From Adlercreutzia mucosicola DSM 19490 (GTDB lineage Bacteria > Actinomycetota > Coriobacteriia > Coriobacteriales > Eggerthellaceae): a stretch of DNA of 38,056 nucleotides. How positions within the stretch are numbered: the stretch's first letter is position 1; the number at the start of each line of letters is the position of its first letter. The translations under genes were made by a program, and so were the position numbers. The notes under the pieces were generated by a model that searched no databases, was not told the origin of the DNA, and saw only the letters and a program-made list of their open reading frames with translations. Shown in pieces: positions 1-6,789 of the stretch. The DNA lies in the NCBI RefSeq assembly GCF_000422625.1, contig NZ_AUGK01000020.1, forward strand, positions 1-38,056, read 5' to 3'.

Positions 1-122
1 TTCGGCTGAGCGTCCAGGTGGGCCAGCAGATCGGCCTCCCTCGGGCTGAAGCGCACCACGCGCTGCGCCATCTTCTCCCTGTTGTACTTCGCGCTCGCGC
101 GCTTCTGGGCCTCGCTCGGCAT
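1..122 (-). CDS. Small RHH-like protein of an integrated element (partial)
   Basis: The reading frame starts at 122 on the minus strand and leaves the window at its left edge after 40 codons. It begins MPSEAQKRASAKYN and continues with a VVRFSPREADLLAHL stretch. Charged N-termini of this kind followed by a short beta-strand/helix are common in small ribbon-helix-helix-like proteins on integrative and mobilizable elements of Coriobacteriia and Firmicutes. That family assignment is from memory, not a search. A good Shine-Dalgarno (GAAGGGAG) lies 6 nt upstream. A consensus promoter lies about 180 nt upstream on the same strand, and a tRNA/tmRNA 3' end lies just beyond it. I infer a cargo or mobilisation/excision accessory gene of an element extending to the left. 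Confidence 0.6.
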   Translation of the reverse strand, partial: MPSEAQKRASAKYNREKMAQRVVRFSPREADLLAHLDAQP

Positions 123-156
123 GGTATACTCCCTTCGGCGAGGGGCCATGGTGGTC

Positions 157-183
157 GGGGGGGGGGAGCCTTTCGGCTCCCCC
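157..183. repeat. G10 homopolymer next to a 9-bp hairpin
   Basis: Ten consecutive G (157-166) run into GGGGGAGCC-TTTC-GGCTCCCCC (162-183), a 9-bp perfect stem with a 4-nt loop. Neither strand has a T run after it, so it is not a normal intrinsic terminator. It lies between the small ORF at 191-259 and the gene starting at 122. Confidence 0.6.
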
Positions 184-190
184 TTGGCTG

Positions 191-259
191 CTACCTCAGT
201 AGCCTGACCCTCAGCGCCAAAGTGACTGAGAATCGCCAAATCCTTACCGTCACGCTCAT
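191..259 (-). CDS. Possible 22-codon leader ORF
   Basis: A minus-strand ATG at 259 follows a strong ribosome binding site (AAAGGAGG, 4 nt spacing) and lies just downstream of a consensus promoter. Its frame gives only 22 residues (MSVTVRIWRF...) before a stop. A second frame over the same DNA stays open through a run of ten G/C into the next gene and reads more like protein (DLAILSHFGAEGQATEVAAK), but it has no convincing start. It is either a leader peptide or a small gene broken by a frameshift. Confidence 0.3.
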   Translation of the reverse strand: MSVTVRIWRFSVTLALRVRLLR

Positions 260-299
260 GGCCCCTCCTTTCTTATCTCGTTGCCGCCTTACAGGTGAT

Positions 300-328
300 A
301 TTATACGGTATACCCTATACGTTGTCAA
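300..328 (-). promoter_or_regulatory. Consensus sigma70-type promoter, minus strand
   Basis: On the minus strand TTGACA (328-323) is followed after exactly 17 nt by TATAAT (305-300), so both hexamers match consensus. The spacer contains the self-complementary GGTATACC (308-315 region), a possible repressor site. It points into the small element genes at the left edge. Confidence 0.85.
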
Positions 329-402
329 CGTGAGATGAAAATAAGCTCTAGCCAATAAATAGCCAATGACTGCTAGTTTCCGCAGGTCAAACGCTTGCTT
401 TG

Positions 403-430
403 CGGAGTTCGATTCTCCGCGGCTCCACCA
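403..430 (+). other. 3' end of a tRNA or tmRNA gene: candidate att site
   Basis: A perfect T-arm is present: CGGAG (403-407), 7-nt loop TTCGATT, CTCCG (415-419). It is followed by a 7-nt acceptor strand CGGCTCC, discriminator A and encoded CCA (428-430). Upstream I find no D-arm, anticodon arm or matching 5' acceptor strand, and no tmRNA tag ORF, so only the 3' end is here. Site-specific integrases commonly use exactly this part of tRNA and tmRNA genes and leave a 3' fragment at one element end. With element-like sequence on the left and chromosome on the right, this is best read as an att junction. Whether the parent gene is a tRNA or ssrA cannot be told from this piece. Confidence 0.75.
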
Positions 431-472
431 ATCGACATTGCTCGAACGCCGCAGTAGCGGCCTTTGAGCTGG

Positions 473-510
473 GCCCGCGCCGGTTACCTGTCCGGCGCGG
501 GCTTTCTTTT
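473..510 (+). terminator. Intrinsic terminator of the tRNA/tmRNA gene
   Basis: The 11-bp stem GCCCGCGCCGG (473-483) / CCGGCGCGGGC (492-502) with an 8-nt loop is followed by TTTCTTTT (503-510). It is the natural downstream neighbour of the RNA gene whose 3' end lies at 403-430. Confidence 0.85.
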
Positions 511-563
511 CCTGCGGGAAGCGCCGATCGCCCGCAACTTGCGACCTGTTGCAGCCCGCTCGC

Positions 564-592
564 GACCTGCGGCCCTCCTCCGGCCGCAGGTC
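564..592. repeat. 11-bp perfect inverted repeat, intergenic
   Basis: GACCTGCGGCC (564-574) and GGCCGCAGGTC (582-592) flank a 7-nt loop. No T run follows. An outer GAAGCG/CGCTTC pair (517-522 and 599-604) frames it. The rest of 511-846 holds no gene that I can support. The nearby CCCGCAACTTGC at 531 recurs at about 14508. Confidence 0.5.
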
Positions 593-774
593 CGTCCCCG
601 CTTCTTGCCAAACCGTAAGGAATACACTCATGTTCTGGGCAAACGTCGGCGCATCGCGTAAGTTTGATGGACGGCTCGTGGGGAATGGCCGTTGACGGCG
701 GAGGGAACAGGCGCGCTGTGTGAAAGTAGCCCCCATAACCTTGAAATGTCCATGGTGGTTTCGGCCAGGTATCG

Positions 775-780
775 TATAAT
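775..780 (+). promoter_or_regulatory. Candidate -10 box upstream of the L,D-transpeptidase gene
   Basis: TATAAT at 775-780 lies 66 nt before the start codon at 847. No clear -35 hexamer is at the right distance, so this is a weak call resting on the -10 match and the position. Confidence 0.35.
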
Positions 781-846
781 CATCGGACGGACTGAAACCC
801 TACGCGGGGCCTTTGCCCCGTTTGAGCATATCTATGAAGGCGCGGC

Positions 847-2541
847 ATGGCACAGAAGAGTCAGGGAAAACACGGCAAGCACAGCACCCCGTCGCAAACC
901 GGCGGCATACCCAGCGTGCCTGCGGCATCGCCGGGCGCCACGGGCGGATGGGCACCTCAGGCGACGGGCGGCACGCCCCCCGCGGGCGGCGCGGGGGCTC
1001 CGCATATCACCGGCGGGATGCCCTCGGTCACAGGTGGCATGCCCCCCGTAGGCGGCGCGGTGCGTCCGGCCGTGGCGGGTGGATTCACCCCCTCGTACCA
1101 GATGAGCCCCATTCCCCCCGAGAGCCAGCGCCATCGGGGTCTGAAGATCTTCGGCATCACCATGGGCGTCATTCTCGGTGCCCTGGCCCTGGTGTACTTC
1201 GTCGGCGTGATCATCTTCATGGGGCGGTTCTTCCCCCATACCTCCATCATCGACATGGATATCTCGGGCAAGACGCCCGAGGAGGTCCATGAGATGCTGA
1301 GCGACGTGCTGGACAACTACACGTTCAGGGTGGAGGGGCACGGCCTGAACCTGACGCTCAGCGCCGCGGACATGGGCATGTCCCTGGACAGCCAGTCCAT
1401 TGCCGACAACCTGCTCGCCCAGATGAATCCCTGGGCCTGGCCCTACGAGGTGTTCCAGAGCCACGACGACACCGAGGATTTGAAGTCCACGTTCGAGGAA
1501 ACGAAGCTGGCCTCGGTGATCCAGGCGGCTGTGGAGGAGGCCAACGCCAAGGGACAGCCGCCGAAGAACGCCACGGTAGCCTACGATGAGGAGGCCAAGG
1601 AGTACGTAGTGGTGCCAGAGGTGCTGGGCAACACGCTGCTATCCGACCAGGTGCTGAAGGAAGTGGCCGAGGGCACGGTGAACTTCGCGCCGAAGGTGAC
1701 GCTAAGCGATGCGGTCCTGGCCCAGCCCACGGTGACGGCCGACGATGCGGCCCTGGCCCAGGCCCGTGATGCGGCCAACGGGTACGTGAAGCGCACGGTG
1801 CAGCTGATGATGGCCGGTCAGGAGGCCCTTGCCATCGACGAGAACGCCCTGGCGAGCCATATCACCATTGCCGAGGACGGCACGGTGGCCTTCGATGTGG
1901 AACCGCTGGTGACCTGGGTAAAGGAAGCCACGGACGGCTTGGACACCGTGGGCGTCACCCGCACCTATACCCGCCCCGACGGCAAGGTGATCACCGTGGC
2001 CGGCGGCGATTACGGCTGGATCACCAACAGCCAGGCCACGGCCGATGCCGTGCGCGAGGCGCTGACCAACGGCACGGGCGGCCCGGTGGATGTGGTGATG
2101 AAGTGGTCGGCCGGCCAGCTTCCCGATGAGAACGGCCGTGACTTCGGCGCGCGCTACATCGACGTGGACATCACCGAGCAGTACGCCCGCTTCTACGGTG
2201 ACGACGGCTCCATCATCTGGGAGAGCGACCTGGTGAGCGGCCGTCCCTCCGACGGGCGCGACACGCCGCGGGGCACCTACTACCTGAAGACCAACGACGG
2301 CGCCTCGGTGCTGCGCGGCTACAAGCCCGACGGCACGCCGGACTACGAGAGCGAAGTGGATTACTGGATGCCCTTCAAAGGCAATTCCGTGGGCTTCCAC
2401 GACGCTCCCTGGCAACCCACCTTCGGCGGCGACTGGTACATCGAGCACGGCAGCCACGGCTGCATCAATCTGCCGCCCGAGAAGGCCCGCGAGCTGCACG
2501 AGATCATCAAGGTGGGCGACGCTGTGGTCGTCCACGACTAG
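847..2541 (+). CDS. Membrane-anchored L,D-transpeptidase (YkuD domain)
   Basis: A 564-residue protein. Residues 1-95 are low-complexity Gly/Pro-rich (repeated TGG motifs) and presumably cytoplasmic. A single hydrophobic segment at about 99-127 anchors it. The middle resembles the repeated peptidoglycan-binding/VanW-associated modules that precede YkuD domains in Gram-positive enzymes. The C-terminal YkuD domain carries the catalytic signature HGSHGCINLP, with H534, S536, H537, G538 and nucleophile C539. Such enzymes form 3-3 peptidoglycan cross-links or attach proteins using tetrapeptide donors, outside the membrane. The start at 847 has a GAAGG ribosome site 6 nt upstream. The next gene, murI, begins 9 nt after the stop, so the two wall genes are probably co-transcribed. 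Confidence 0.88.
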   Translation: MAQKSQGKHGKHSTPSQTGGIPSVPAASPGATGGWAPQATGGTPPAGGAGAPHITGGMPSVTGGMPPVGGAVRPAVAGGFTPSYQMSPIPPESQRHRGLKIFGITMGVILGALALVYFVGVIIFMGRFFPHTSIIDMDISGKTPEEVHEMLSDVLDNYTFRVEGHGLNLTLSAADMGMSLDSQSIADNLLAQMNPWAWPYEVFQSHDDTEDLKSTFEETKLASVIQAAVEEANAKGQPPKNATVAYDEEAKEYVVVPEVLGNTLLSDQVLKEVAEGTVNFAPKVTLSDAVLAQPTVTADDAALAQARDAANGYVKRTVQLMMAGQEALAIDENALASHITIAEDGTVAFDVEPLVTWVKEATDGLDTVGVTRTYTRPDGKVITVAGGDYGWITNSQATADAVREALTNGTGGPVDVVMKWSAGQLPDENGRDFGARYIDVDITEQYARFYGDDGSIIWESDLVSGRPSDGRDTPRGTYYLKTNDGASVLRGYKPDGTPDYESEVDYWMPFKGNSVGFHDAPWQPTFGGDWYIEHGSHGCINLPPEKARELHEIIKVGDAVVVHD

Positions 2542-2550
2542 GCCGCGCCC

Positions 2551-3474
2551 ATGATCGCACCGCTTCCGACGGCCGCGCCCGAGCCTGCGCCCGGCGCCGA
2601 GCCCTTCGACAACCGTCCCATCGGCGTCTTCGATTCCGGCTACGGCGGCCTGACCGTGGCCCGCGAGCTGCAGAAGCGCCTGCCCGAGGAGAGCCTCATC
2701 TACTTCGGCGATTCGGCCCGCTGCCCCTACGGCCCGCGCGACCAGGCGGAGGTGGACCGCTTCGTGCAGCAGATCTGCACCTGGCTGGTGGGCCGCGACG
2801 TGAAGATGATCGTCATCGCCTGCAACACCGCCACGGCGGCCGGCCTGGCCCATGCCCAGCGCAGCTTCGCCGTGCCCGTGGTGGGCGTGGTGGAGCCGGG
2901 CGCCCGCGCGGCGGCCCACACCACCTTGAACCGCCGGGTGGGCGTGATCGCCACCAAGGGCACCGTGGATTCCAATGCCTATTCCGAGGCCATCCGCCAT
3001 ATCGATGCAGGCATCACCGTGTTCTCCACGGCCACGCCGCGGTTCGTGGAGATCGCCGAGATGGGTCTGAAGATGGCCGACGGGCCCATCGAGGATTACC
3101 TGTCGGAGGCGGCGAAGGTCTACATTCGCCCCGAGTTCGAGGACATCGCTCGGGAATATTTGGAGCCTTTGCGCCGCTGCGGCATCGACACCCTGGTGCT
3201 GGGATGCACCCATTACCCGCTGCTGAAGGCGCTCATCGGCGGCGTGGTGGGCCGTCCCGTGACGTTGGTGTCCTCGGCGGAGGAGACGGCCCGCGATGTG
3301 GATCATATCCTGCGCCGCCGCCGCAGCTTCGCCGCGCCGGGCAATGTGCCCACCTCTGCCTTCTTCACCTCCTCGGACGACACCGAGGAATTCCGTCGCT
3401 TCGGCGGCCGCGTGCTCGCCCGCCCCATGGATGTGGTGGAACACGTGGATTTGCCCGAGCTGATCGTTTCGTAG
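2551..3474 (+). CDS. murI: Glutamate racemase
   Basis: MurI interconverts L- and D-glutamate, supplying D-Glu for the second position of the peptidoglycan stem. The sequence has the diagnostic FDSGYGGL motif near the N-terminus (D28 proton-handling residue), the first catalytic cysteine in ACNTATA (C91) and the second in GCTHYPLL (C219). At 307 residues it is somewhat longer than the usual 260-280. The extra length is a Pro/Ala-rich N-terminal stretch of about 20 residues before PIGVFDSG. A later start is possible, but I see no better ribosome site. It follows the L,D-transpeptidase gene by 9 nt. A 125-bp palindromic element separates it from rdgB. Confidence 0.95.
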   Translation: MIAPLPTAAPEPAPGAEPFDNRPIGVFDSGYGGLTVARELQKRLPEESLIYFGDSARCPYGPRDQAEVDRFVQQICTWLVGRDVKMIVIACNTATAAGLAHAQRSFAVPVVGVVEPGARAAAHTTLNRRVGVIATKGTVDSNAYSEAIRHIDAGITVFSTATPRFVEIAEMGLKMADGPIEDYLSEAAKVYIRPEFEDIAREYLEPLRRCGIDTLVLGCTHYPLLKALIGGVVGRPVTLVSSAEETARDVDHILRRRRSFAAPGNVPTSAFFTSSDDTEEFRRFGGRVLARPMDVVEHVDLPELIVS

Positions 3475-3496
3475 CTGCGGCTTGGGGCTCTTCGGG

Positions 3497-3620
3497 GCGC
3501 GGCGGAGGGGAGGCCCCGTGCTCAAACAAGCCCTCGCTTTCGGAAAAATGGGTGTAAGGATTTTACACCCATTTTTCCGAGTCTGCGAAATCTGCGCGCG
3601 AGGCCTCTCCTCTGCCGCGC
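3497..3620. repeat. Two-layer palindromic element A (murI-rdgB intergenic)
   Basis: Outer arms 3497-3517 and 3600-3620 are complementary over 21 positions: 18 Watson-Crick pairs, two G-T and one mismatch. Inside is an independent perfect 17-bp hairpin, CGGAAAAATGGGTGTAA (3541-3557) and its complement (3563-3579), with a 5-nt loop. The linker before the inner hairpin ends CCTCGCTTT (3532-3540). The same word borders the inner hairpin of the element at 13129-13248 on the other strand. The A/T-rich inner stem differs in composition from the GC-rich surroundings. Confidence 0.75.
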
Positions 3621-3696
3621 TCGCCCGTCGGCCTTGGTTGCTCCGTGCGGTATACTTTGCTGACCGCATTGAGAAAAGTCCTAGAGAGGAATCCCC

Positions 3697-4320
3697 ATGA
3701 AGACGGTTGTCATTGCCACCAACAACGCCCATAAGGTGTCCGAGATTCGCACGGCGCTGAATTTCCCGGGCTGGGAGTTCGAGACCCTGTCCGAAGCGGG
3801 GCTTGCCTCTGATCCGGCTGAGGACGCCGACTCCTTCGAGGGCAACGCCCGCATCAAGGCAGAGGCGGCCCGCGCGGCCGCCGCAGCTGCGGGCTGCGGG
3901 CCGGTGGCGGTGCTGGCCGATGATTCCGGCCTGGAGGTGGACGCGCTGGACGGGGCGCCCGGGGTGTACTCGTCGCGCTACGCCGGTACCGACGGCGATG
4001 ACGCGGCCAACAACGCGAAGCTGCTGGCCGAGCTGGCGGCCGTGCCCGACGAGGAGCGTACGGCCCGCTTCGTGTGCACCCTCGTGTTCATCGACGAGGA
4101 CGGTGTCGAGACGGTGGCCCGCGGCACCGTGGAAGGGGCCATCGGCCGCCAGGGGCGGGGCGAAGAGGGCTTCGGTTATGATCCGCTGTTCCTGCCCGAG
4201 GCCTACGACGGCCGCCTCACCTTGGCCGAGGTGTCCCAGTCCGAGAAGAACGGCATCTCCCATCGCGGGAGCGCCCTGCGCCACTTGCGCGCCATCCTGG
4301 AGGCCTCGGTGGCCGAATAG
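3697..4320 (+). CDS. rdgB: XTP/dITP pyrophosphatase (non-canonical purine NTPase)
   Basis: It hydrolyses dITP, dHAPTP and XTP to monophosphates, keeping deaminated purines out of DNA and RNA. It is a typical 207-residue HAM1/RdgB member. The N-terminus VIATNNAHKVSEI is the family's nucleotide-binding start (usually ATxNxxK). ADDSGLEVDALDGAPGVYS is the central signature with metal-binding acidic residues. GYDPLF and the SQSEKNGISHRGSAL block complete the substrate pocket. The start at 3697 is preceded by an AGAGAGG ribosome site. It commonly sits beside murI in bacterial genomes, which agrees with this order. Downstream is a 129-nt gap to a MerR gene with its own promoter. Confidence 0.95.
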   Translation: MKTVVIATNNAHKVSEIRTALNFPGWEFETLSEAGLASDPAEDADSFEGNARIKAEAARAAAAAAGCGPVAVLADDSGLEVDALDGAPGVYSSRYAGTDGDDAANNAKLLAELAAVPDEERTARFVCTLVFIDEDGVETVARGTVEGAIGRQGRGEEGFGYDPLFLPEAYDGRLTLAEVSQSEKNGISHRGSALRHLRAILEASVAE

Positions 4321-4364
4321 GCGGTAACACGGGCGATCTTTGTCGAGAAAGGGGGGCCGTCCCC

Positions 4365-4395
4365 TTGACTTATAGCCTACTCCATGTGGTCTAAT
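4365..4395 (+). promoter_or_regulatory. MerR-type promoter with 19-bp spacer
   Basis: TTGACT (4365-4370) and TCTAAT (4390-4395) are separated by 19 bp. Over-long spacers of 19-20 bp are the hallmark of promoters that MerR-family activators twist into register. The spacer holds an imperfect dyad, TAGcCtAC...GTggtCTA (about 4373-4392). It lies 55 nt upstream of the MerR gene, which suggests autoregulation. A further short inverted repeat, CAGTCG/CGACTG (about 4403-4428), lies in the untranslated leader. Confidence 0.6.
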
Positions 4396-4449
4396 TGACG
4401 TACAGTCGGTATAAGAAACCGAACGACTGCCTGTATCGAAAGGGACTGC

Positions 4450-4833
4450 ATGAAGATTGCAGAAGTCAGCAAACGCTACGGTGTTTCCACCGATACGCTG
4501 CGCTACTACGAGCGTATCGGGCTGCTGCGCCATGTGCCCCGCAACAAGAGCGGTATCCGTGATTACGACGCGGCCAGCTGCAACGCCGTCGAGTTCGTGA
4601 AGTGTATGCGCGACGCCGGTATGTCCATCGAATCCCTCGTGGAATATATGGAGCTGATCGAGCAGGGCGATGAGACCACGGCCGCCCGCAAGGAGCTGCT
4701 CAGCCAGCAGAGCGAGGCCATCCGGGCCCGCATCGCCGATCTGGAACGGGCTTTAGAGCGCCTGGAGTACAAGATCGAGAACTACGACGAGATCATGGCC
4801 GACAGCGAGCGCGCCCTGCGTCCCGAGGACTAG
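4450..4833 (+). CDS. MerR-family transcriptional regulator
   Basis: A 127-residue DNA-binding regulator. Residues 1-70 form the winged helix-turn-helix: KIAEVSKRYGVSTDTLRYYE is the family signature, followed by the IGLL and R.Y wing. Residues 75-120 are the long dimerisation helix (ARIADLERALERLEYKIENY). There is no C-terminal metal-binding cysteine pair. The short C-terminus resembles the AdhR/NmlR-like branch that senses aldehydes or other electrophiles, but the ligand is unknown. The start at 4450 has an AAAGGGA ribosome site. It is probably autoregulated from the 19-bp-spacer promoter just upstream. No obvious target gene is adjacent, since larB follows after 134 nt and a hairpin. Confidence 0.88.
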   Translation: MKIAEVSKRYGVSTDTLRYYERIGLLRHVPRNKSGIRDYDAASCNAVEFVKCMRDAGMSIESLVEYMELIEQGDETTAARKELLSQQSEAIRARIADLERALERLEYKIENYDEIMADSERALRPED

Positions 4834-4917
4834 GCGGCGCTTGCGAATCTTCCATGGGCCTTCAGGCCGCCGCTGGACATGGAGCCAGCTCCAACACTTA
4901 TTATAGGGGACGGTAAA

Positions 4918-4949
4918 GAGCCGACCGCCGGGGCGGTCGGCTCGTCTTT
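4918..4949 (+). terminator. Hairpin between the MerR gene and larB
   Basis: GAGCCGACCGC (4918-4928) and GCGGTCGGCTC (4933-4943) form a perfect 11-bp stem with a 4-nt loop, followed by GTCTTT. It may terminate MerR transcription or act as an attenuator for larB. A -10-like TATTAT lies at 4899-4904, which would put the hairpin inside the larB leader. Confidence 0.5.
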
Positions 4950-4967
4950 CGATGGAAGGAAGCGCCT

Positions 4968-5723
4968 GTGGGCCTTGAGAGGGTTGTCGCCGACACGCCG
5001 TTCGCTCGTCCCGATTTCGACCGGGCGGCGCGGCAGGGGGCCGGCGAGGTAATTTACGGCGAGGGGAAGACGGCCGAGCAGATCGCCGCCATCGCCCGTG
5101 CGCTGATCGAAGGCGGCCAGCCCCGGGTGCTGGCCACGCGGGTAGAGGCGGAGAAGGCCGCGGCTGTGGATGTGTGCTGGGCGGCGGAGGGCGACGGGCC
5201 GGCCTCGTCGCTGGCGGCGGCCCTGCGGCAGCGGATGGCCGTGACCTATTACGAGCAGGCGCGCCTGCTCGTGTTCGGCGATATGCCCGCTCCCGACGGT
5301 GATGGCGTGCTCTGCGTGACCGCGGCGGGCACGAGCGATCTTCCCGTGGCCGAGGAGGCTGCGCTTGCGGCCCAGTTCCTCGGCAACGAGGTGGTGCGCC
5401 TCTACGACGTGGGGGTGGCGGGCATCCATCGGCTGCTCGATTGCGCCGACGAGCTGAACCGCGCCCGCTGCGTCATCGCCGTGGCCGGCATGGAGGGCGC
5501 TTTGGCGAGCGTGGTGGGCGGCTTGGTGTCGTGCCCCGTGATCGCGGTGCCCACCTCGGTGGGCTACGGGGCCTCTTTCGGCGGCGTGACGGCCCTGCTG
5601 GCCATGTTGAACTCCTGCGCGAGCGGGGTATCGGTGGTCAATATCGACAACGGCTTCGGCGCCGCTTTCCAGGCGAGCGCCATCAACCATCTGAACACGC
5701 GCGGCGCGACCGCGGGAAGGTAG
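4968..5723 (+). CDS. larB: LarB, nicotinic acid adenine dinucleotide carboxylase/hydrolase
   Basis: LarB carboxylates the pyridinium ring of NaAD and hydrolyses it to pyridinium-3,5-biscarboxylic acid mononucleotide. This is the first step to the nickel-pincer cofactor of lactate racemase and relatives. The 251-residue protein has the PurE-like core of the family: [41 protein letters not shown] and a C-terminal [17 protein letters not shown] with NIDNGFGA. The start is GTG at 4968 with a GGAAGGA ribosome site 7 nt upstream. larC follows after 5 nt, so they form a pair. LarE and a LarA-type enzyme are not in the window and must be elsewhere if the pathway is complete. Confidence 0.9.
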   Translation: MGLERVVADTPFARPDFDRAARQGAGEVIYGEGKTAEQIAAIARALIEGGQPRVLATRVEAEKAAAVDVCWAAEGDGPASSLAAALRQRMAVTYYEQARLLVFGDMPAPDGDGVLCVTAAGTSDLPVAEEAALAAQFLGNEVVRLYDVGVAGIHRLLDCADELNRARCVIAVAGMEGALASVVGGLVSCPVIAVPTSVGYGASFGGVTALLAMLNSCASGVSVVNIDNGFGAAFQASAINHLNTRGATAGR

Positions 5724-5728
5724 GATCC

Positions 5729-6616
5729 ATGGGCTCGTTGCTTTATCTGGAATGCACCTCGGGCATCAGCGGCGACATGTGCGCCGCGGCCCTGCTGGAT
5801 GCTGGCGCCAGCGAGCAGGCGGTGCGCCGTGCCCTGGACAGCCTGGCGGTGGAGGGCTTCACCGTGGAGATCGGCCGCGTGGCGAAGTCGGGTCTGGACG
5901 TGTGCGATTTTGCCGTGGTGCTTGATGCGGCCCACGAGAACCACGACCACGACATGGCCTATCTGCATGGCGGGGAAGGGGAGCACGGCCACACTCGCGA
6001 GCATGGCCACGACCACGGCCACGCGCACGGGCATCCGCATGGCCACGACCGCGGCCACGATCACTCCCGTTCCCACGGCCACGCTGTCCCGCACCACCAC
6101 CGCGGGCTGGCCGACATCGAGACCATCATCGACGGGGGAGCCATGACCGACGGCGCGAAGGCCCTGGCCAAGCGCATCTTCGGGCTGGTGGCCGATGCCG
6201 AGGCCCGGGCCCACGGATTGCCTCGCGAGGCGGTGCACTTCCATGAGGTGGGGGCCGTGGACTCTATCGCCGACATCGTGGCCATCGCCGTGGCCGTGGA
6301 CGACCTGGCCCCCGACGGCGTGGTGGTGACCGAGCTGCCCTGCGGTCGGGGCACGGTGCGCTGCCAGCACGGTCTCATTCCCGTGCCCGCTCCGGCCACG
6401 GTCTTCATTGCCGAGGCCTGCGGGCTGCCCCTCACTCCCGTGCCGGTGGACGGAGAGCTGGTCACTCCCACGGGCGCTGCGGTGGTCGGGGCCCTGCGCA
6501 CGGCCTCGGCGCTGCCGGAGCGCTTCGCCGTCCGTCGCGTGGGTATGGGGGCCGGCAAGCGCGCTTATGACACGCCGGGCATCCTGCGCGCCATGCTCAT
6601 TGAGCCGCTCGCGTAA
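5729..6616 (+). CDS. larC: LarC nickel insertase, N-terminal (LarC1) part only
   Basis: LarC inserts nickel into pyridinium-3,5-bisthiocarboxylic acid mononucleotide in a CTP-dependent reaction. This ORF starts MGSLLYLECTSGISGDM, the family's N-terminal signature. It carries a striking His-rich stretch (residues about 70-125, many HGH/HDH units, likely nickel-binding) and the HFHEVGAVDSIADIV and TPTGAA motifs. It stops at 295 residues, soon after the GMGAG motif. Single-chain LarC proteins are about 400 residues, and the missing C-terminal third is LarC2, the part implicated in CTP binding. I see no LarC2 remnant in any frame before the his genes at 6790. In Lactobacillus plantarum LarC1 and LarC2 are joined by a frameshift, but nothing to shift into is visible here. 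Confidence 0.88.
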   Translation: MGSLLYLECTSGISGDMCAAALLDAGASEQAVRRALDSLAVEGFTVEIGRVAKSGLDVCDFAVVLDAAHENHDHDMAYLHGGEGEHGHTREHGHDHGHAHGHPHGHDRGHDHSRSHGHAVPHHHRGLADIETIIDGGAMTDGAKALAKRIFGLVADAEARAHGLPREAVHFHEVGAVDSIADIVAIAVAVDDLAPDGVVVTELPCGRGTVRCQHGLIPVPAPATVFIAEACGLPLTPVPVDGELVTPTGAAVVGALRTASALPERFAVRRVGMGAGKRAYDTPGILRAMLIEPLA

Positions 6617-6622
6617 ATTCCT

Positions 6623-6650
6623 TTGCTTTAGTACTCTACTGTGGTAAAGT
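6623..6650 (+). promoter_or_regulatory. Candidate promoter of the his operon
   Basis: TTGCTT (6623-6628) and TAAAGT (6645-6650) are separated by 16 nt, just after larC. This gives a leader of about 130 nt before the first his gene. Confidence 0.45.
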
Positions 6651-6700
6651 ATCAGCGTCGATGGGCGTGACCCTCGAAAAGCGGTGTTCCCTGTCGATAA

Positions 6701-6739
6701 TTCGCCTTTTGCCGCGCCCCGGTCATCGGGGCCGGCGAA
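6701..6739 (+). promoter_or_regulatory. Hairpin in the his-operon leader
   Basis: GCCCCG (6716-6721) and CGGGGC (6727-6732) form a 6-bp stem with a 5-nt loop. TTCGCC/GGCGAA (6701-6706 and 6734-6739) make an outer pair. No His-rich leader peptide and no T-box features (specifier loop, T-box sequence) are visible, so its role is open. Confidence 0.4.
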
Positions 6740-6789
6740 GGCGGATAATATGAGAGATTCCGTATGTGAATGCAGACAAGGAACGGCCC

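Noticed and set aside
345-430. Complete tRNA ending at 430
   Set aside because: The 60 nt before the T-arm contain no D-arm, anticodon arm or 5' acceptor strand complementary to CGGCTCC.
80-430. Complete tmRNA (ssrA) ending at 430
   Set aside because: No 5' GGGGCTG-type start pairing with the acceptor strand, no tag-peptide ORF, and the usual GGAC before the T-stem is absent.
191-736. Long minus-strand ORF across the tRNA fragment (181 codons)
   Set aside because: It reads through the RNA 3' end, its terminator and the consensus promoter. It has no ribosome site at its start and no protein-like motifs.
1702-4533. Minus-strand open frame of 943 codons opposite the L,D-transpeptidase, murI and rdgB
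   Set aside because: It is a GC-rich antisense shadow of three well-supported genes. His/Gly/Arg-rich composition and no recognisable domain.
5938-6105. His/Gly codon repeats in larC as a tandem repeat or CRISPR-like array
   Set aside because: The repetition is at the protein level (nickel-binding His-rich segment) without constant unit length or spacers.
5729-6640. Programmed frameshift joining LarC1 to LarC2 as in Lactobacillus
   Set aside because: All three frames after 6560 were read up to the his leader, and none resembles LarC2.
6617-6789. T-box or histidine-rich leader peptide before the his operon
   Set aside because: No run of His codons and no T-box specifier or antiterminator sequence. 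Only a small hairpin is present.
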